A stretch of DNA of 64,000 nt from CADEEL01 sp050246475. Its GTDB lineage: Bacteria > Pseudomonadota > Alphaproteobacteria > Caulobacterales > Aquidulcibacteraceae. The translations under genes and the position numbers were made by a program. This document shows, one piece after another, positions 1 through 7,210 of this stretch (within the stretch, counting starts at the first letter, position 1; each line of letters opens with the position of its first letter). The stretch covers positions 434,001 through 498,000 of the forward strand of contig JBFWVZ010000003.1 of NCBI GenBank assembly GCA_050246475.1, read 5' to 3'. Below the pieces are notes generated by a model. It made no database searches. It was not told where the DNA came from and saw nothing but the letters and a program-made list of their open reading frames with translations.

Positions 1-621
1 CACGCGCTGCACGGCCTGCTTTCGGAGGTCAACTATCCCGGCCTCTCCACGACGCCGCGCGATTTCGTCGAGTATCCGAGCCAGGTGCACGAGCATTGGG
101 TGCTCTCGCGCCCGATCCTCGATCGCTTCGCGCGCCACTATCAGACGAACGAACCGATGCCGGCGGAGCTGGTCGAGCGCGTGCGCAACGCGGCAACCTT
201 CAATCAGGGCTATGCGACGGTCGAATATCTCTCCGCGGCGCTCGTCGATATGGAGATGCACCTCGTCCCGGACGGCAATGTCGATGCGGACCGCTTCGAA
301 CGTGAGACGCTCGAACGCCTTGGCATGCCGCGCGAGATCGCGCTGCGGCACCGCCTGCCGCACTTCCTGCATCTCTTCTCCAGCGACTCCTATTCGGCCG
401 GATATTACTCGTACCTCTGGTCCGAGACGATGGACGCCGACACGTGGGAGATGTTCGAGGCGTCGGGCAACGTGTTCGATCCAACGGTCGCGGCGGGCAT
501 GCGCCGCTACATCCTGGCGCCTGGCAACACGACGGATCGCTCCGAAGCCTACCGCCAATTCCGCGGCCGCGATCCGGACGTGAACGCGCTGCTGCGCGTC
601 CGGGGCTTCCCAACGGAGTAG
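1..621 (+). CDS. M3 family metallopeptidase (oligopeptidase A / dipeptidyl carboxypeptidase type), C-terminal part
   Basis: The reading frame is open from base 1 and the gene starts before the window. The first residues, HALHGLLS, are the end of the family's HEFGHALHG zinc site, so base 1 is the codon of the second zinc-binding histidine. About 206 residues remain. The later part fits M3 enzymes: EYPSQVHEHW just after the zinc site, and SDSYSAGYYSYLWSE, which carries the conserved tyrosines that help bind substrate. These enzymes are zinc peptidases that degrade short peptides, in the cytoplasm or periplasm. The location cannot be judged because the N-terminus is missing. The call rests on motif recognition and is firm at family level; Dcp versus OpdA cannot be decided from this fragment. 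Confidence 0.9.
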   Translation, partial: HALHGLLSEVNYPGLSTTPRDFVEYPSQVHEHWVLSRPILDRFARHYQTNEPMPAELVERVRNAATFNQGYATVEYLSAALVDMEMHLVPDGNVDADRFERETLERLGMPREIALRHRLPHFLHLFSSDSYSAGYYSYLWSETMDADTWEMFEASGNVFDPTVAAGMRRYILAPGNTTDRSEAYRQFRGRDPDVNALLRVRGFPTE

Positions 622-689
622 CCACGACAAAACCGTCCGCACACGCTATGCTTGCGCGCCTCGCTTGAGGCGCGTGCAAGGGGCATGAC

Positions 690-2474
690 GTGGCCAGCCC
701 ACGATCGGAGCGGCGCCTTGCGGCCATCCTCGCCGCCGATGTGGCGGGCTATAGCCGCATGGTCGCGGAAGACGAGAGCGCGGCGCTCCAGCGCTTCCGC
801 GCGCACCTCGACGAGCTGATCGAGCCATCCGTCAGCGTGCGGGGCGGGCGCATCATCAAGACGATGGGCGACGGCCTGCTCGTTCAGTTCGCCAGTGCCG
901 TCGAGGCGCTGCAATGCGCGATCGACATCCAGCGTGGCTTGAGCGCGCGCAACGCCGCCGCGCCCGAAAGCGCGCGCATGGAGTTCCGCATGGGGCTCCA
1001 CGCAGGCGATGTCGTGGTGGAGGACGGCGATGTGTTCGGCGCCGACGTAACGGTCGCGTGCCGGCTGCAGGAGCTTTCCCCGCCCGGCGGCATCTGGATC
1101 TCAGCGCGGGTGCGCGAGGATGCGCAGGGCCGCGTCTCCGCCGCGTTCGAGGACGCGGGCGAGCGGCGATTGAAGAACATCGACCGCCCCGTGCGTGTGT
1201 TCAGCGTGCGGCGCGATTGGCCTCAAGCGCCGGCGCCGCCGCAACAGCCCGAGCGCGCGTCGATCGCCGTGCTGCCGTTCCAGAACATGAGCGGCGATCC
1301 GGATCAGGATTATTTCGCCGATGGCGTCAGCGAGGACATCATCACCGCGCTTTCGCGCTGGAAATGGTTCTTCGTCATCGCGCGCAATTCGAGCTTCATC
1401 TATCGCGGCCGCGCGGTCGACGTGAAGCAGGTCGGCCGCGAGCTGGGCGTGCGCTACGTGCTCGAGGGCAGCGTGCGCAAAGCGGGCGCCCGCGTGCGGA
1501 TCGTGGCGCAGCTGATCGACGCCGCGACCGCCGCCCATGTCTGGTCGGATTCGTTCGACCGCGACGTGAGCGACATGTTCGCGCTGCAGGACGAGATCAC
1601 AGAGCACGTCGTCACCGCGATCGAGCCTGCGATGCTGCATCAGGAATCGAGCCGCGTGGCCCGCAAAAGCGCCGCCGACCTCACCGCGTTCGATTGCTTC
1701 CAGCGCGGCATGTGGCGGCTCAACAAGCTGACGCGCGCGGATTTCGATGAGGCCAAGGCGCTCTTCGAAGAAGCCATCGCGCGCGATCCGGAATCGCCGC
1801 TGGGGCACACCGGGCTCTCGCGCATTCTCTACGGCATGGTGATGCAGGGCTGGTCCTCAGCGCCCTACCGCGATCTCATCGACGCGAAGAACGCCGCGCT
1901 CACCGCCATCAGTCTCGATCCGCGCGACGCGCACGCCCATTTCGCGCTCTCCGGCGCGCTCCTCCATCTCGGGCGCCAGAGCGAAGCCCTGGAGGAAGCC
2001 GTGCGCACGGTTTCTCTCAACCCGAACCTCGCCTTCGCGCATTTCCGGCGCGGGCAAGTGCTGCTGTGCCTCGGGCGCGCGGAGGAGGCGATCCCGCACA
2101 TCGAGCGCAGCATCCGCCACAACCCATACGATCCGCAGAACGGCGCGATGCAGACGGCGCTGGCGCTCGCGCTCTTTCACGCCGGCCGGTTCGAGGAAGC
2201 GGCATCCCGCGCGCTTGAAGCGCAGAGCCTCAATTATCCGCGCGGGGCGCTCATCCGTGCGGCGAGCCTCGCGCGCCTCGGGCGTATCGAAGATGCACGC
2301 GCCGCGTTTTCAGAAGACGTGCAGCGCGCCGCGCTGGCGGCGCGCTTCCACATGCCCTACGCGCACGACATGGATCTTCTCTACCTCTTGGACGCCTTGC
2401 GCTTGGCGGGCTTGGCGCCGGACTTGGCGCCCTTGGTCACCGCGCGTCTGGAGGATGCGCCCGCGCCTGCCTGA
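690..2474 (+). CDS. Class III adenylate/guanylate cyclase domain protein with TolB-like and TPR domains
   Basis: The protein has 594 residues and probably starts at GTG 690, with AAGGGG about 6 bases upstream; the nearby ATG at 685 is in another frame. Residues 8-170 form a class III nucleotidyl cyclase domain with both metal-binding aspartates in place (D17 in LAADVAGYSR, D61 in KTMGDGLL). Residues 190-330 match the TolB-like domain that commonly follows it (SIAVLPFQNMSGDPDQDYF). The C-terminal half is made of TPR-like helical repeats. Such proteins are thought to make cAMP and to sense or scaffold through the TPR part, but substrate and signal are unknown here. There is no transmembrane segment. 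The 3' end overlaps the convergent gene at 2381-2875 by 94 bases. Confidence 0.85.
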   Translation: MASPRSERRLAAILAADVAGYSRMVAEDESAALQRFRAHLDELIEPSVSVRGGRIIKTMGDGLLVQFASAVEALQCAIDIQRGLSARNAAAPESARMEFRMGLHAGDVVVEDGDVFGADVTVACRLQELSPPGGIWISARVREDAQGRVSAAFEDAGERRLKNIDRPVRVFSVRRDWPQAPAPPQQPERASIAVLPFQNMSGDPDQDYFADGVSEDIITALSRWKWFFVIARNSSFIYRGRAVDVKQVGRELGVRYVLEGSVRKAGARVRIVAQLIDAATAAHVWSDSFDRDVSDMFALQDEITEHVVTAIEPAMLHQESSRVARKSAADLTAFDCFQRGMWRLNKLTRADFDEAKALFEEAIARDPESPLGHTGLSRILYGMVMQGWSSAPYRDLIDAKNAALTAISLDPRDAHAHFALSGALLHLGRQSEALEEAVRTVSLNPNLAFAHFRRGQVLLCLGRAEEAIPHIERSIRHNPYDPQNGAMQTALALALFHAGRFEEAASRALEAQSLNYPRGALIRAASLARLGRIEDARAAFSEDVQRAALAARFHMPYAHDMDLLYLLDALRLAGLAPDLAPLVTARLEDAPAPA

Positions 2475-2875
2475 CGAACACGGCGTATGTCATCCGCCAA
2501 CGGATGCACATCCGGCGCATAGCGCCCGCCGATAATGATGTTGATCATCCCCGGCGTGTGCACGGTGTTCGGCGTCTGGCGCACTTGCAGCACCCATTCG
2601 TACCGCGCCTCCCATTGGAAGAGCATGGGCGTCGGCGGATCGCTGGTGAGCGCCGCATAGATCGTCGCGCGCACGGCTTCCTTCATGCCGGGCGGCATCT
2701 GGTCGAAATATTCGCGCACCACTTTGGCCACGAAGCGGCTGTCCTCGATCACCCAATCGAACCGGAGCGGCTGGCCCGGTGCATAGAGCGCAGCCGCATT
2801 CGCCGCCGTCGCCGCCACATGATCCTGCGAGAACCTGCAGCTGAGCAGGCTCATTGCTCTATCGCCAATCGGCAT
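2381..2875 (-). CDS. Conserved hypothetical protein with basic C-terminal tail
   Basis: I do not recognise a family. ATG 2875 is chosen because GGAGGGGG lies about 6 bases upstream; an in-frame ATG at 2920 lacks such a site. The protein has 164 residues: a globular part containing FDWVIEDSRFVAKVVREYFD and WEARYEWVLQVRQ, then a lysine- and alanine-rich tail (AKPAKRKASKR) typical of disordered, nucleic-acid-contacting ends. The last 94 bases lie opposite the end of the cyclase gene. Both reading frames look protein-like there, so I keep both. Function unknown. Confidence 0.6.
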   Translation of the reverse strand: MPIGDRAMSLLSCRFSQDHVAATAANAAALYAPGQPLRFDWVIEDSRFVAKVVREYFDQMPPGMKEAVRATIYAALTSDPPTPMLFQWEARYEWVLQVRQTPNTVHTPGMINIIIGGRYAPDVHPLADDIRRVRQAGAGASSRRAVTKGAKSGAKPAKRKASKR

Positions 2876-3006
2876 GTCGTCCCCCTCCGCCGGCGCCCTG
2901 GCCGGTGCAGACGGGCGCATCGCCGCGGATCGCGCAGGCGTGCGTCAGCGGCGAGAGTTTATCCGCAGTTGGCGCGCTACGCGATTTCGTCCGTTGGCGG
3001 ACGGGT

Positions 3007-4008
3007 TCAGGCAAGCCACGGCGGCGTGGGCAGGCCCTTGCTCTTCAGGAACTCGACGTTGAAGAGCCGGCTCATGTAGCGGTTGCCGTAGTCGCAGAGC
3101 ACGGTGACGATCGTCTTGCCTGGCCCCAGCGTCTTCGCGAGGCGCATCGCGCCCAGCACATTCAAAGCGGACGAGCCGCCGACGCAGATGCCTTCCTCCT
3201 GCACGAGATTGTAGAGCACCGGCAGCCAATCCGCGTCATCGACGCGATAGGCCTCATCGACGATCACGTCCTCGAGGTTCGCCGTCACACGCCCCTGGCC
3301 GATCCCTTCGGTGATCGACGTGCCTTCGGCTTTGAGTTCGCCGTTCTTGTACCAATTGAAGAGCGCCGCCCCGCCCGGGTCGGCGATGCCGATCGCCACA
3401 TTCTTGTTGCGCGCCTTCAAGGCCATTGAAACGCCGCCGAGCGTGCCGCCCGATCCGACCGCGCAAATGAAGCCGTCCACCTTGCCGTCCGTCTGATCCC
3501 AGATTTCCGGGCCCGTGGTGTCGATGTGGCCTTGGCGGTTGGCGATATTGTCGAACTGGTTGGCCCAGATCGCGCCGTTCGGTTCGGTCTTGTTCTTCCC
3601 TTCCGCGATGCGGCGCGCGACCTTCGGATAGTGATTGTCGCTCGAGGCGGGCGCGGCATCGACCTCCACCAATTCCGCGCCCAGCGCGATGACGGCATCC
3701 TTCTTTTCCTGGCTCTGCGTGCGCGGCATCACGACAATGACCTTGTAGCCCCGCGCCGCGCCAATAAGCGCAAGCCCAATGCCGGTGTTGCCCGCCGTGC
3801 CCTCGACGATGACGCCGCCGGGCTTGAGCGCACCCTTCGCTTCCGCATCCTTCACGATCGCAAGCGCCGCGCGATCCTTCACGCTTTGCCCGGGATTGAG
3901 AAACTCGGCTTTTCCGTAAATCTCGCAGCCCGTCTCTTCGGACGCGCGCTTCAAGCGAATGAGCGGCGTGTTGCCGATGGAGTCGAGAACGCTTCGTTGC
4001 ACGTGCAT
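3007..4008 (-). CDS. cysK: Cysteine synthase A (O-acetylserine sulfhydrylase)
   Basis: This is a 333-residue fold-type II PLP enzyme that makes cysteine and acetate from O-acetylserine and sulfide in the cytoplasm. The PLP-binding lysine is K44 in the motif NPGQSVKDRAA. The substrate loop is EGTAGNTGIGLA, a common variant of EPTSGNTG, and the phosphate-binding glycine loop is VGSGGTLGG. The length is close to the usual 310-340. The region around residues 125-160 (SDNHYPKVARRIAEGKNKT) is the insertion seen in alphaproteobacterial CysK. It is followed 9 bases downstream by nothing coding on the same strand except the small membrane gene upstream at 4018-4263, so it may be the last gene of a short operon beginning with the reductase. 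Confidence 0.93.
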   Translation of the reverse strand: MHVQRSVLDSIGNTPLIRLKRASEETGCEIYGKAEFLNPGQSVKDRAALAIVKDAEAKGALKPGGVIVEGTAGNTGIGLALIGAARGYKVIVVMPRTQSQEKKDAVIALGAELVEVDAAPASSDNHYPKVARRIAEGKNKTEPNGAIWANQFDNIANRQGHIDTTGPEIWDQTDGKVDGFICAVGSGGTLGGVSMALKARNKNVAIGIADPGGAALFNWYKNGELKAEGTSITEGIGQGRVTANLEDVIVDEAYRVDDADWLPVLYNLVQEEGICVGGSSALNVLGAMRLAKTLGPGKTIVTVLCDYGNRYMSRLFNVEFLKSKGLPTPPWLA

Positions 4009-4017
4009 GCGATTCCC

Positions 4018-4263
4018 TTATGCCGGCGGCCGGCGATTCCAATTCTTGAACGCGACAAATAATACGACCGGGGCCGCGACCACCAGCGTGGCGACGAGCC
4101 CGAAATCGCTCGTGGCCCCGTGAACGCGCATGCTGGTGGACATACGAACGCCGGGCGTATGCTCCATCAGGGAAAGAACGCTGCCTGCGAGAACGTAGAG
4201 ATAGAGCGCAACACCGAGCACGATCGTCGCCCGCCGGGCGAGCGTGCTCCGCAGCCAGTTCAC
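4018..4263 (-). CDS. Small two-helix membrane protein, unknown function
   Basis: A GTG start at 4263 overlaps the TGA stop of the upstream reductase in the arrangement GTGA, pointing to translational coupling. The 81-residue product has two hydrophobic stretches, about residues 12-33 (ATIVLGVALYLYVLAGSVL) and 54-72 (LVATLVVAAPVVLFVAF), joined by a short polar segment and ending in a basic tail (KNWNRRPPA). I do not recognise a named family. Its position between the reductase and cysK suggests co-transcription with both. The start is an inference from the overlap; the frame itself is open further upstream. Confidence 0.55.
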   Translation of the reverse strand: MNWLRSTLARRATIVLGVALYLYVLAGSVLSLMEHTPGVRMSTSMRVHGATSDFGLVATLVVAAPVVLFVAFKNWNRRPPA

Positions 4264-5342
4264 GCCACGCCCAGCTTCTTCTGCAGATCGCTGGAGCTTG
4301 TCGTGTAGAGGAACACCAGCCGCTCGCCGGGCCGCGCGATCTTGAAGGCCGCCTGGCTCATCAGCGCCGCTTCGTGGAAGCCGGAGAGGATGAGCTTCAG
4401 CTTGCCGGGATAGGTGTTGATGTCTCCGATCGCGAAGATGCCGGGCTCGGAGGTTTGGAATTTCTCCGTATCGACCGGGATCAAATTCTCCGCGAAGTTC
4501 AGGCCGAATTCCGCGATGGGGCCGAGCTTCATCGTCAGTCCGTATAAGGGGAGCAGCACGTTGCACGGCAATTCGTAGCGCCCGTCCGCCTTCGTCTCGA
4601 CGACGACGCTCTCAAGCTCCCCGTTCGAACCCTTCAACTCTTTGATATCGGAAATATCGAGCTTCATCGCGCCGTCCGCGACGAGCTTGCGCATTTGCGC
4701 CACCGAGTGCGGCGCGGCGCGGAAATCGTCGCGCCGGTGGTTGAGCGTGAGCGACGCCGCGACCGGCTGCAGCGCCAGCGTCCAATCGAGCGCGCTGTCG
4801 CCGCCGCCCGCGATCAGCACATGCTTGCCGCGGAACGCATCGATCTTGCGCACTGAATAGAAAACGCTCTTGCCTTCGAACTCTTCGAGGCCCGCGATCT
4901 TCGGCTTGCGCGGCACGAAGCTCCCGCCGCCCGCGGCGATGACCAGCACGTGCGCGGTGATCGAGGTCCCGAGTTCGGTGGTGAGGCGGAAACGGCCGTC
5001 TTCGAGGCGCTCCAGCTTCTCGGCCATCTGGTTCAAGTGGAAGGTCGGGTTGAACGGGCGGATCTGCTCCATGAGGGCATCCGTCAGCCCTTGCCCCGTC
5101 ACGACCGGCAGGCCGGGAATGTCGTAGATCGGCTTCTCGGGATAAAGCTCGGCGCACTGGCCGCCCGGCCGGTCGAGCACATCGACAAGGTGCGCTTTGA
5201 GATCGAGCAGGCCGAGTTCGAACACCGCGAAGAGCCCCACGGGCCCCGCGCCGACGATGATCACGTCGGTTTCATAAGCCGCGCCCGCCTCCGCCGAGGC
5301 CACGCGATGCGGCAGAACCGGGATCGAGCCGGCGTCGTCCAT
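4260..5342 (-). CDS. Ferredoxin--NADP+ reductase, thioredoxin-reductase-like (YumC type)
   Basis: This 360-residue FAD/NADPH enzyme passes electrons between NADPH and ferredoxin or flavodoxin. ATG 5342 is preferred over 5387 because AGGAGA lies 7 bases ahead of it. The FAD dinucleotide motif is GAGPVG (residues 31-36), the NADPH motif is GGGDSALDW, and the FAD-contacting FAIGDINTYPGKL lies near the end. The CxxC redox pair of true thioredoxin reductases is absent, as expected for this FNR class. The C-terminal extension with ERLVFLYTTSSS is also family-like. It is the first gene of a likely operon with the small membrane gene and cysK, where it could supply reduced ferredoxin for sulfite reduction; that link is inference. 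Confidence 0.9.
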   Translation of the reverse strand: MDDAGSIPVLPHRVASAEAGAAYETDVIIVGAGPVGLFAVFELGLLDLKAHLVDVLDRPGGQCAELYPEKPIYDIPGLPVVTGQGLTDALMEQIRPFNPTFHLNQMAEKLERLEDGRFRLTTELGTSITAHVLVIAAGGGSFVPRKPKIAGLEEFEGKSVFYSVRKIDAFRGKHVLIAGGGDSALDWTLALQPVAASLTLNHRRDDFRAAPHSVAQMRKLVADGAMKLDISDIKELKGSNGELESVVVETKADGRYELPCNVLLPLYGLTMKLGPIAEFGLNFAENLIPVDTEKFQTSEPGIFAIGDINTYPGKLKLILSGFHEAALMSQAAFKIARPGERLVFLYTTSSSDLQKKLGVA

Positions 5343-5488
5343 CTTGTCTTCTCCTGGCCGGCTCATCGCCCGTTCGACCCTTCCCACACCAGCGAAAACG
5401 TCTGCCAGACCCTTTAGGGCGCCTTAATCGAGATCAATCACTCGATAGCGCCCCTTCCGCCCAGCCTTAGCTCCGCTAAATAACCCAG

Positions 5489-6430
5489 ATGGCCCGCCGC
5501 CTCCCGCCGCTCAATGCCCTTCGCGCCTTCGAGGCGGTCGCGCGCCATCTCTCTATAACGGGGGCGGCGGAGGAATTGGGCGTAACGCCGGGGGCGGTCT
5601 CTCAGAGCGTAAAGGCGCTGGAGGAATATCTCGGCCGCCAACTCATGTCCCGCACCCCGCGCGGCCTAGTGCTGTCGGAAGCCGCCGAAGCCGCGCTCCC
5701 CGCGCTGCGCGAAGGCTTCGACCGGCTTGAGGAAGGCGCCCGCCGCCTCACCGGCCCGGAGCGCGGCGGGCGGCTCACCGTTTCTGTCGCGCCTTCGTTT
5801 GCCGCGAAGTGGCTCGCGCCGCGCCTGTCCGACTTCTCCGCCGCCTTTCCCGATCTCGATGTGCAGATCCACGCCTCCATGGGCCTCGCCAATTTCGAGG
5901 CCGAGGGCGTCGATCTCGCGATCCGCTATGGCGGCGGCAAATGGGCCGGGCAGGAATCGAAACTTTTACTGCGCGAAGAAGTGACGCCAGTCTGTTCGCA
6001 CCGCATCGCCGATGAAATCGCCGAGCCGCGCGATCTCGCCAAGTTCACGCTCATCCACGACGATTCCAGTTTGGCTGACGAGAGCTGCCCCGATTGGGCG
6101 ATGTGGCTCAAAGCCGCCGGCGTCGAAGGCGTCGATGCTTCGCGCGGGCCCCGCTTCAATCAATCGAACTTGGCGCTTGAAGCCGCGATCAGCGGGCGCG
6201 GCATCGTGCTGGCGAAACGCGCGCTCGCACAGGCCGATCTCGACAGCGGCCGCCTCGTCGCGCCCTTCCAAGTCGCGACGCCGATCGAGTTTGCGTATTA
6301 CATCGTCCATCCGCCCGGCCGCGCCCGCTCGCGCCCCGCGCGCCGCTTCATCGAGTGGGCGCTGGCGCAAGCGCAAGCCTACGAACACGCGGTCCGCGCC
6401 AATGCGAGCCTGACGGCGAGCCACCTCTAA
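5489..6430 (+). CDS. LysR family transcriptional regulator, GcvA-like
   Basis: The 313-residue protein has an N-terminal winged helix-turn-helix (residues 5-64; LNALRAFEAVARHLSITGAA, then TPGAVSQSVKALEEYLG) and a C-terminal substrate-binding-like effector domain from about residue 92. The beginning MARRLPPLNALRAFEAVARH is typical of the GcvA subgroup, which in other bacteria controls glycine cleavage or beta-lactamase genes. It is divergent from the reductase/cysK operon across 146 bases, so that operon is the natural candidate target. It converges on piuC with a 4-base overlap. The effector is unknown. Confidence 0.88.
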   Translation: MARRLPPLNALRAFEAVARHLSITGAAEELGVTPGAVSQSVKALEEYLGRQLMSRTPRGLVLSEAAEAALPALREGFDRLEEGARRLTGPERGGRLTVSVAPSFAAKWLAPRLSDFSAAFPDLDVQIHASMGLANFEAEGVDLAIRYGGGKWAGQESKLLLREEVTPVCSHRIADEIAEPRDLAKFTLIHDDSSLADESCPDWAMWLKAAGVEGVDASRGPRFNQSNLALEAAISGRGIVLAKRALAQADLDSGRLVAPFQVATPIEFAYYIVHPPGRARSRPARRFIEWALAQAQAYEHAVRANASLTASHL

Positions 6431-7110
6431 GTATCGGCCCACATCCGCAGCAGATTGTGATAGACGCCGGTCAGCGCCACGATCTGCGCGTCGCCCTGGC
6501 CGATCTTCTGCGCGAGCTGCTGGATGGCGACGTCCATGTTGAAGAGCAGCGCGCGCTTTGCGTCCTCCCGGATCATGGATTGAATCCAGAAGAAGGAGGA
6601 GACGCGCGCGCCGCGCGTCACCGGCGTGACGTGATGGAGGCTCGACGCCGGATAAAGGATGAGATCGCCCGCATCGAGCTTCACTTCGTGGACGCCGTAC
6701 GTGTCCTCCACCACGAGCTCGCCGCCTTCATACTCATCCGGCTCCGTCAAAAAGAGCGTCGCGGAAAGGTCGGTGCGGACGCGCAAATCGCTGCCGCGCT
6801 TGAGGCGCACGGCGTTGTCGATGTGCGCGGCGAAATTCTGCCCGCCCTCGTAGCGGTTGAAGAGCGGAGGGAAGACCTTGAGCGGCAGCGCCGCCGAGAA
6901 GAAGAGCGCGCTCTTCCCGAGCGCATCGAGCACTTGGCCGCTCGCCTCGCGCGCGGCGGGGGAGTCTTCCGGCAGCTGCATGTTGCGCTTCGCGAGCGCG
7001 GCCTGCGGCCCGCTCGTGGCGTTGCCGTCAACCCACTCGGCCGCATCGATGCGTTGGCGCAGCGCGCGCACCGCATCCTTCGTCAGCACCTGTGGGATTT
7101 GCAGCATCAT
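6427..7110 (-). CDS. piuC: Fe(II)/2-oxoglutarate-dependent PKHD-type hydroxylase, PiuC/YbiX family
   Basis: The 227-residue protein matches the PKHD-type hydroxylases often found beside siderophore receptors. The iron-binding triad is visible as H-x-D in NFAAHIDNAV (near residue 96) and the distal histidine in SSLHHVTPVTRG, followed by the arginine that binds 2-oxoglutarate. The N-terminus LQIPQVLTKDAV is family-typical. Two adjacent ATG codons (7110 and 7107) could start it. It lies downstream of the TonB receptor gene on the same strand, separated by 100 bases that hold a large inverted repeat and a GCGAAT-rich Fur-like stretch. The biochemical role of this family in iron uptake is not settled. 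Confidence 0.88.
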   Translation of the reverse strand: MMLQIPQVLTKDAVRALRQRIDAAEWVDGNATSGPQAALAKRNMQLPEDSPAAREASGQVLDALGKSALFFSAALPLKVFPPLFNRYEGGQNFAAHIDNAVRLKRGSDLRVRTDLSATLFLTEPDEYEGGELVVEDTYGVHEVKLDAGDLILYPASSLHHVTPVTRGARVSSFFWIQSMIREDAKRALLFNMDVAIQQLAQKIGQGDAQIVALTGVYHNLLRMWADT

Positions 7111-7116
7111 GGGGGG

Positions 7117-7205
7117 AGTGAGTAGTGAATTGCGAATTGCGAATAATAGTCCAGGATCCGGCTGCCTCGCAGCGCACTCCCACTATTCGCTACTCACTAC
7201 TCACT
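7117..7205. repeat. Imperfect inverted repeat between receptor and piuC, with Fur-like GCGAAT units
   Basis: Two 21-base arms at 7117-7137 and 7185-7205 are reverse complements at 19 of 21 positions and enclose 47 bases. Each arm is built of short units like GTGAGTAGTGA. Next to the left arm, 7129-7147 holds two direct copies of TTGCGAAT. The structure could be a palindromic intergenic repeat element, a transcript hairpin limiting read-through into piuC, or both. The unit composition and size resemble dispersed intergenic repeats; the Fur reading is weaker. Confidence 0.6.
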
Positions 7206-7210
7206 ATTCC

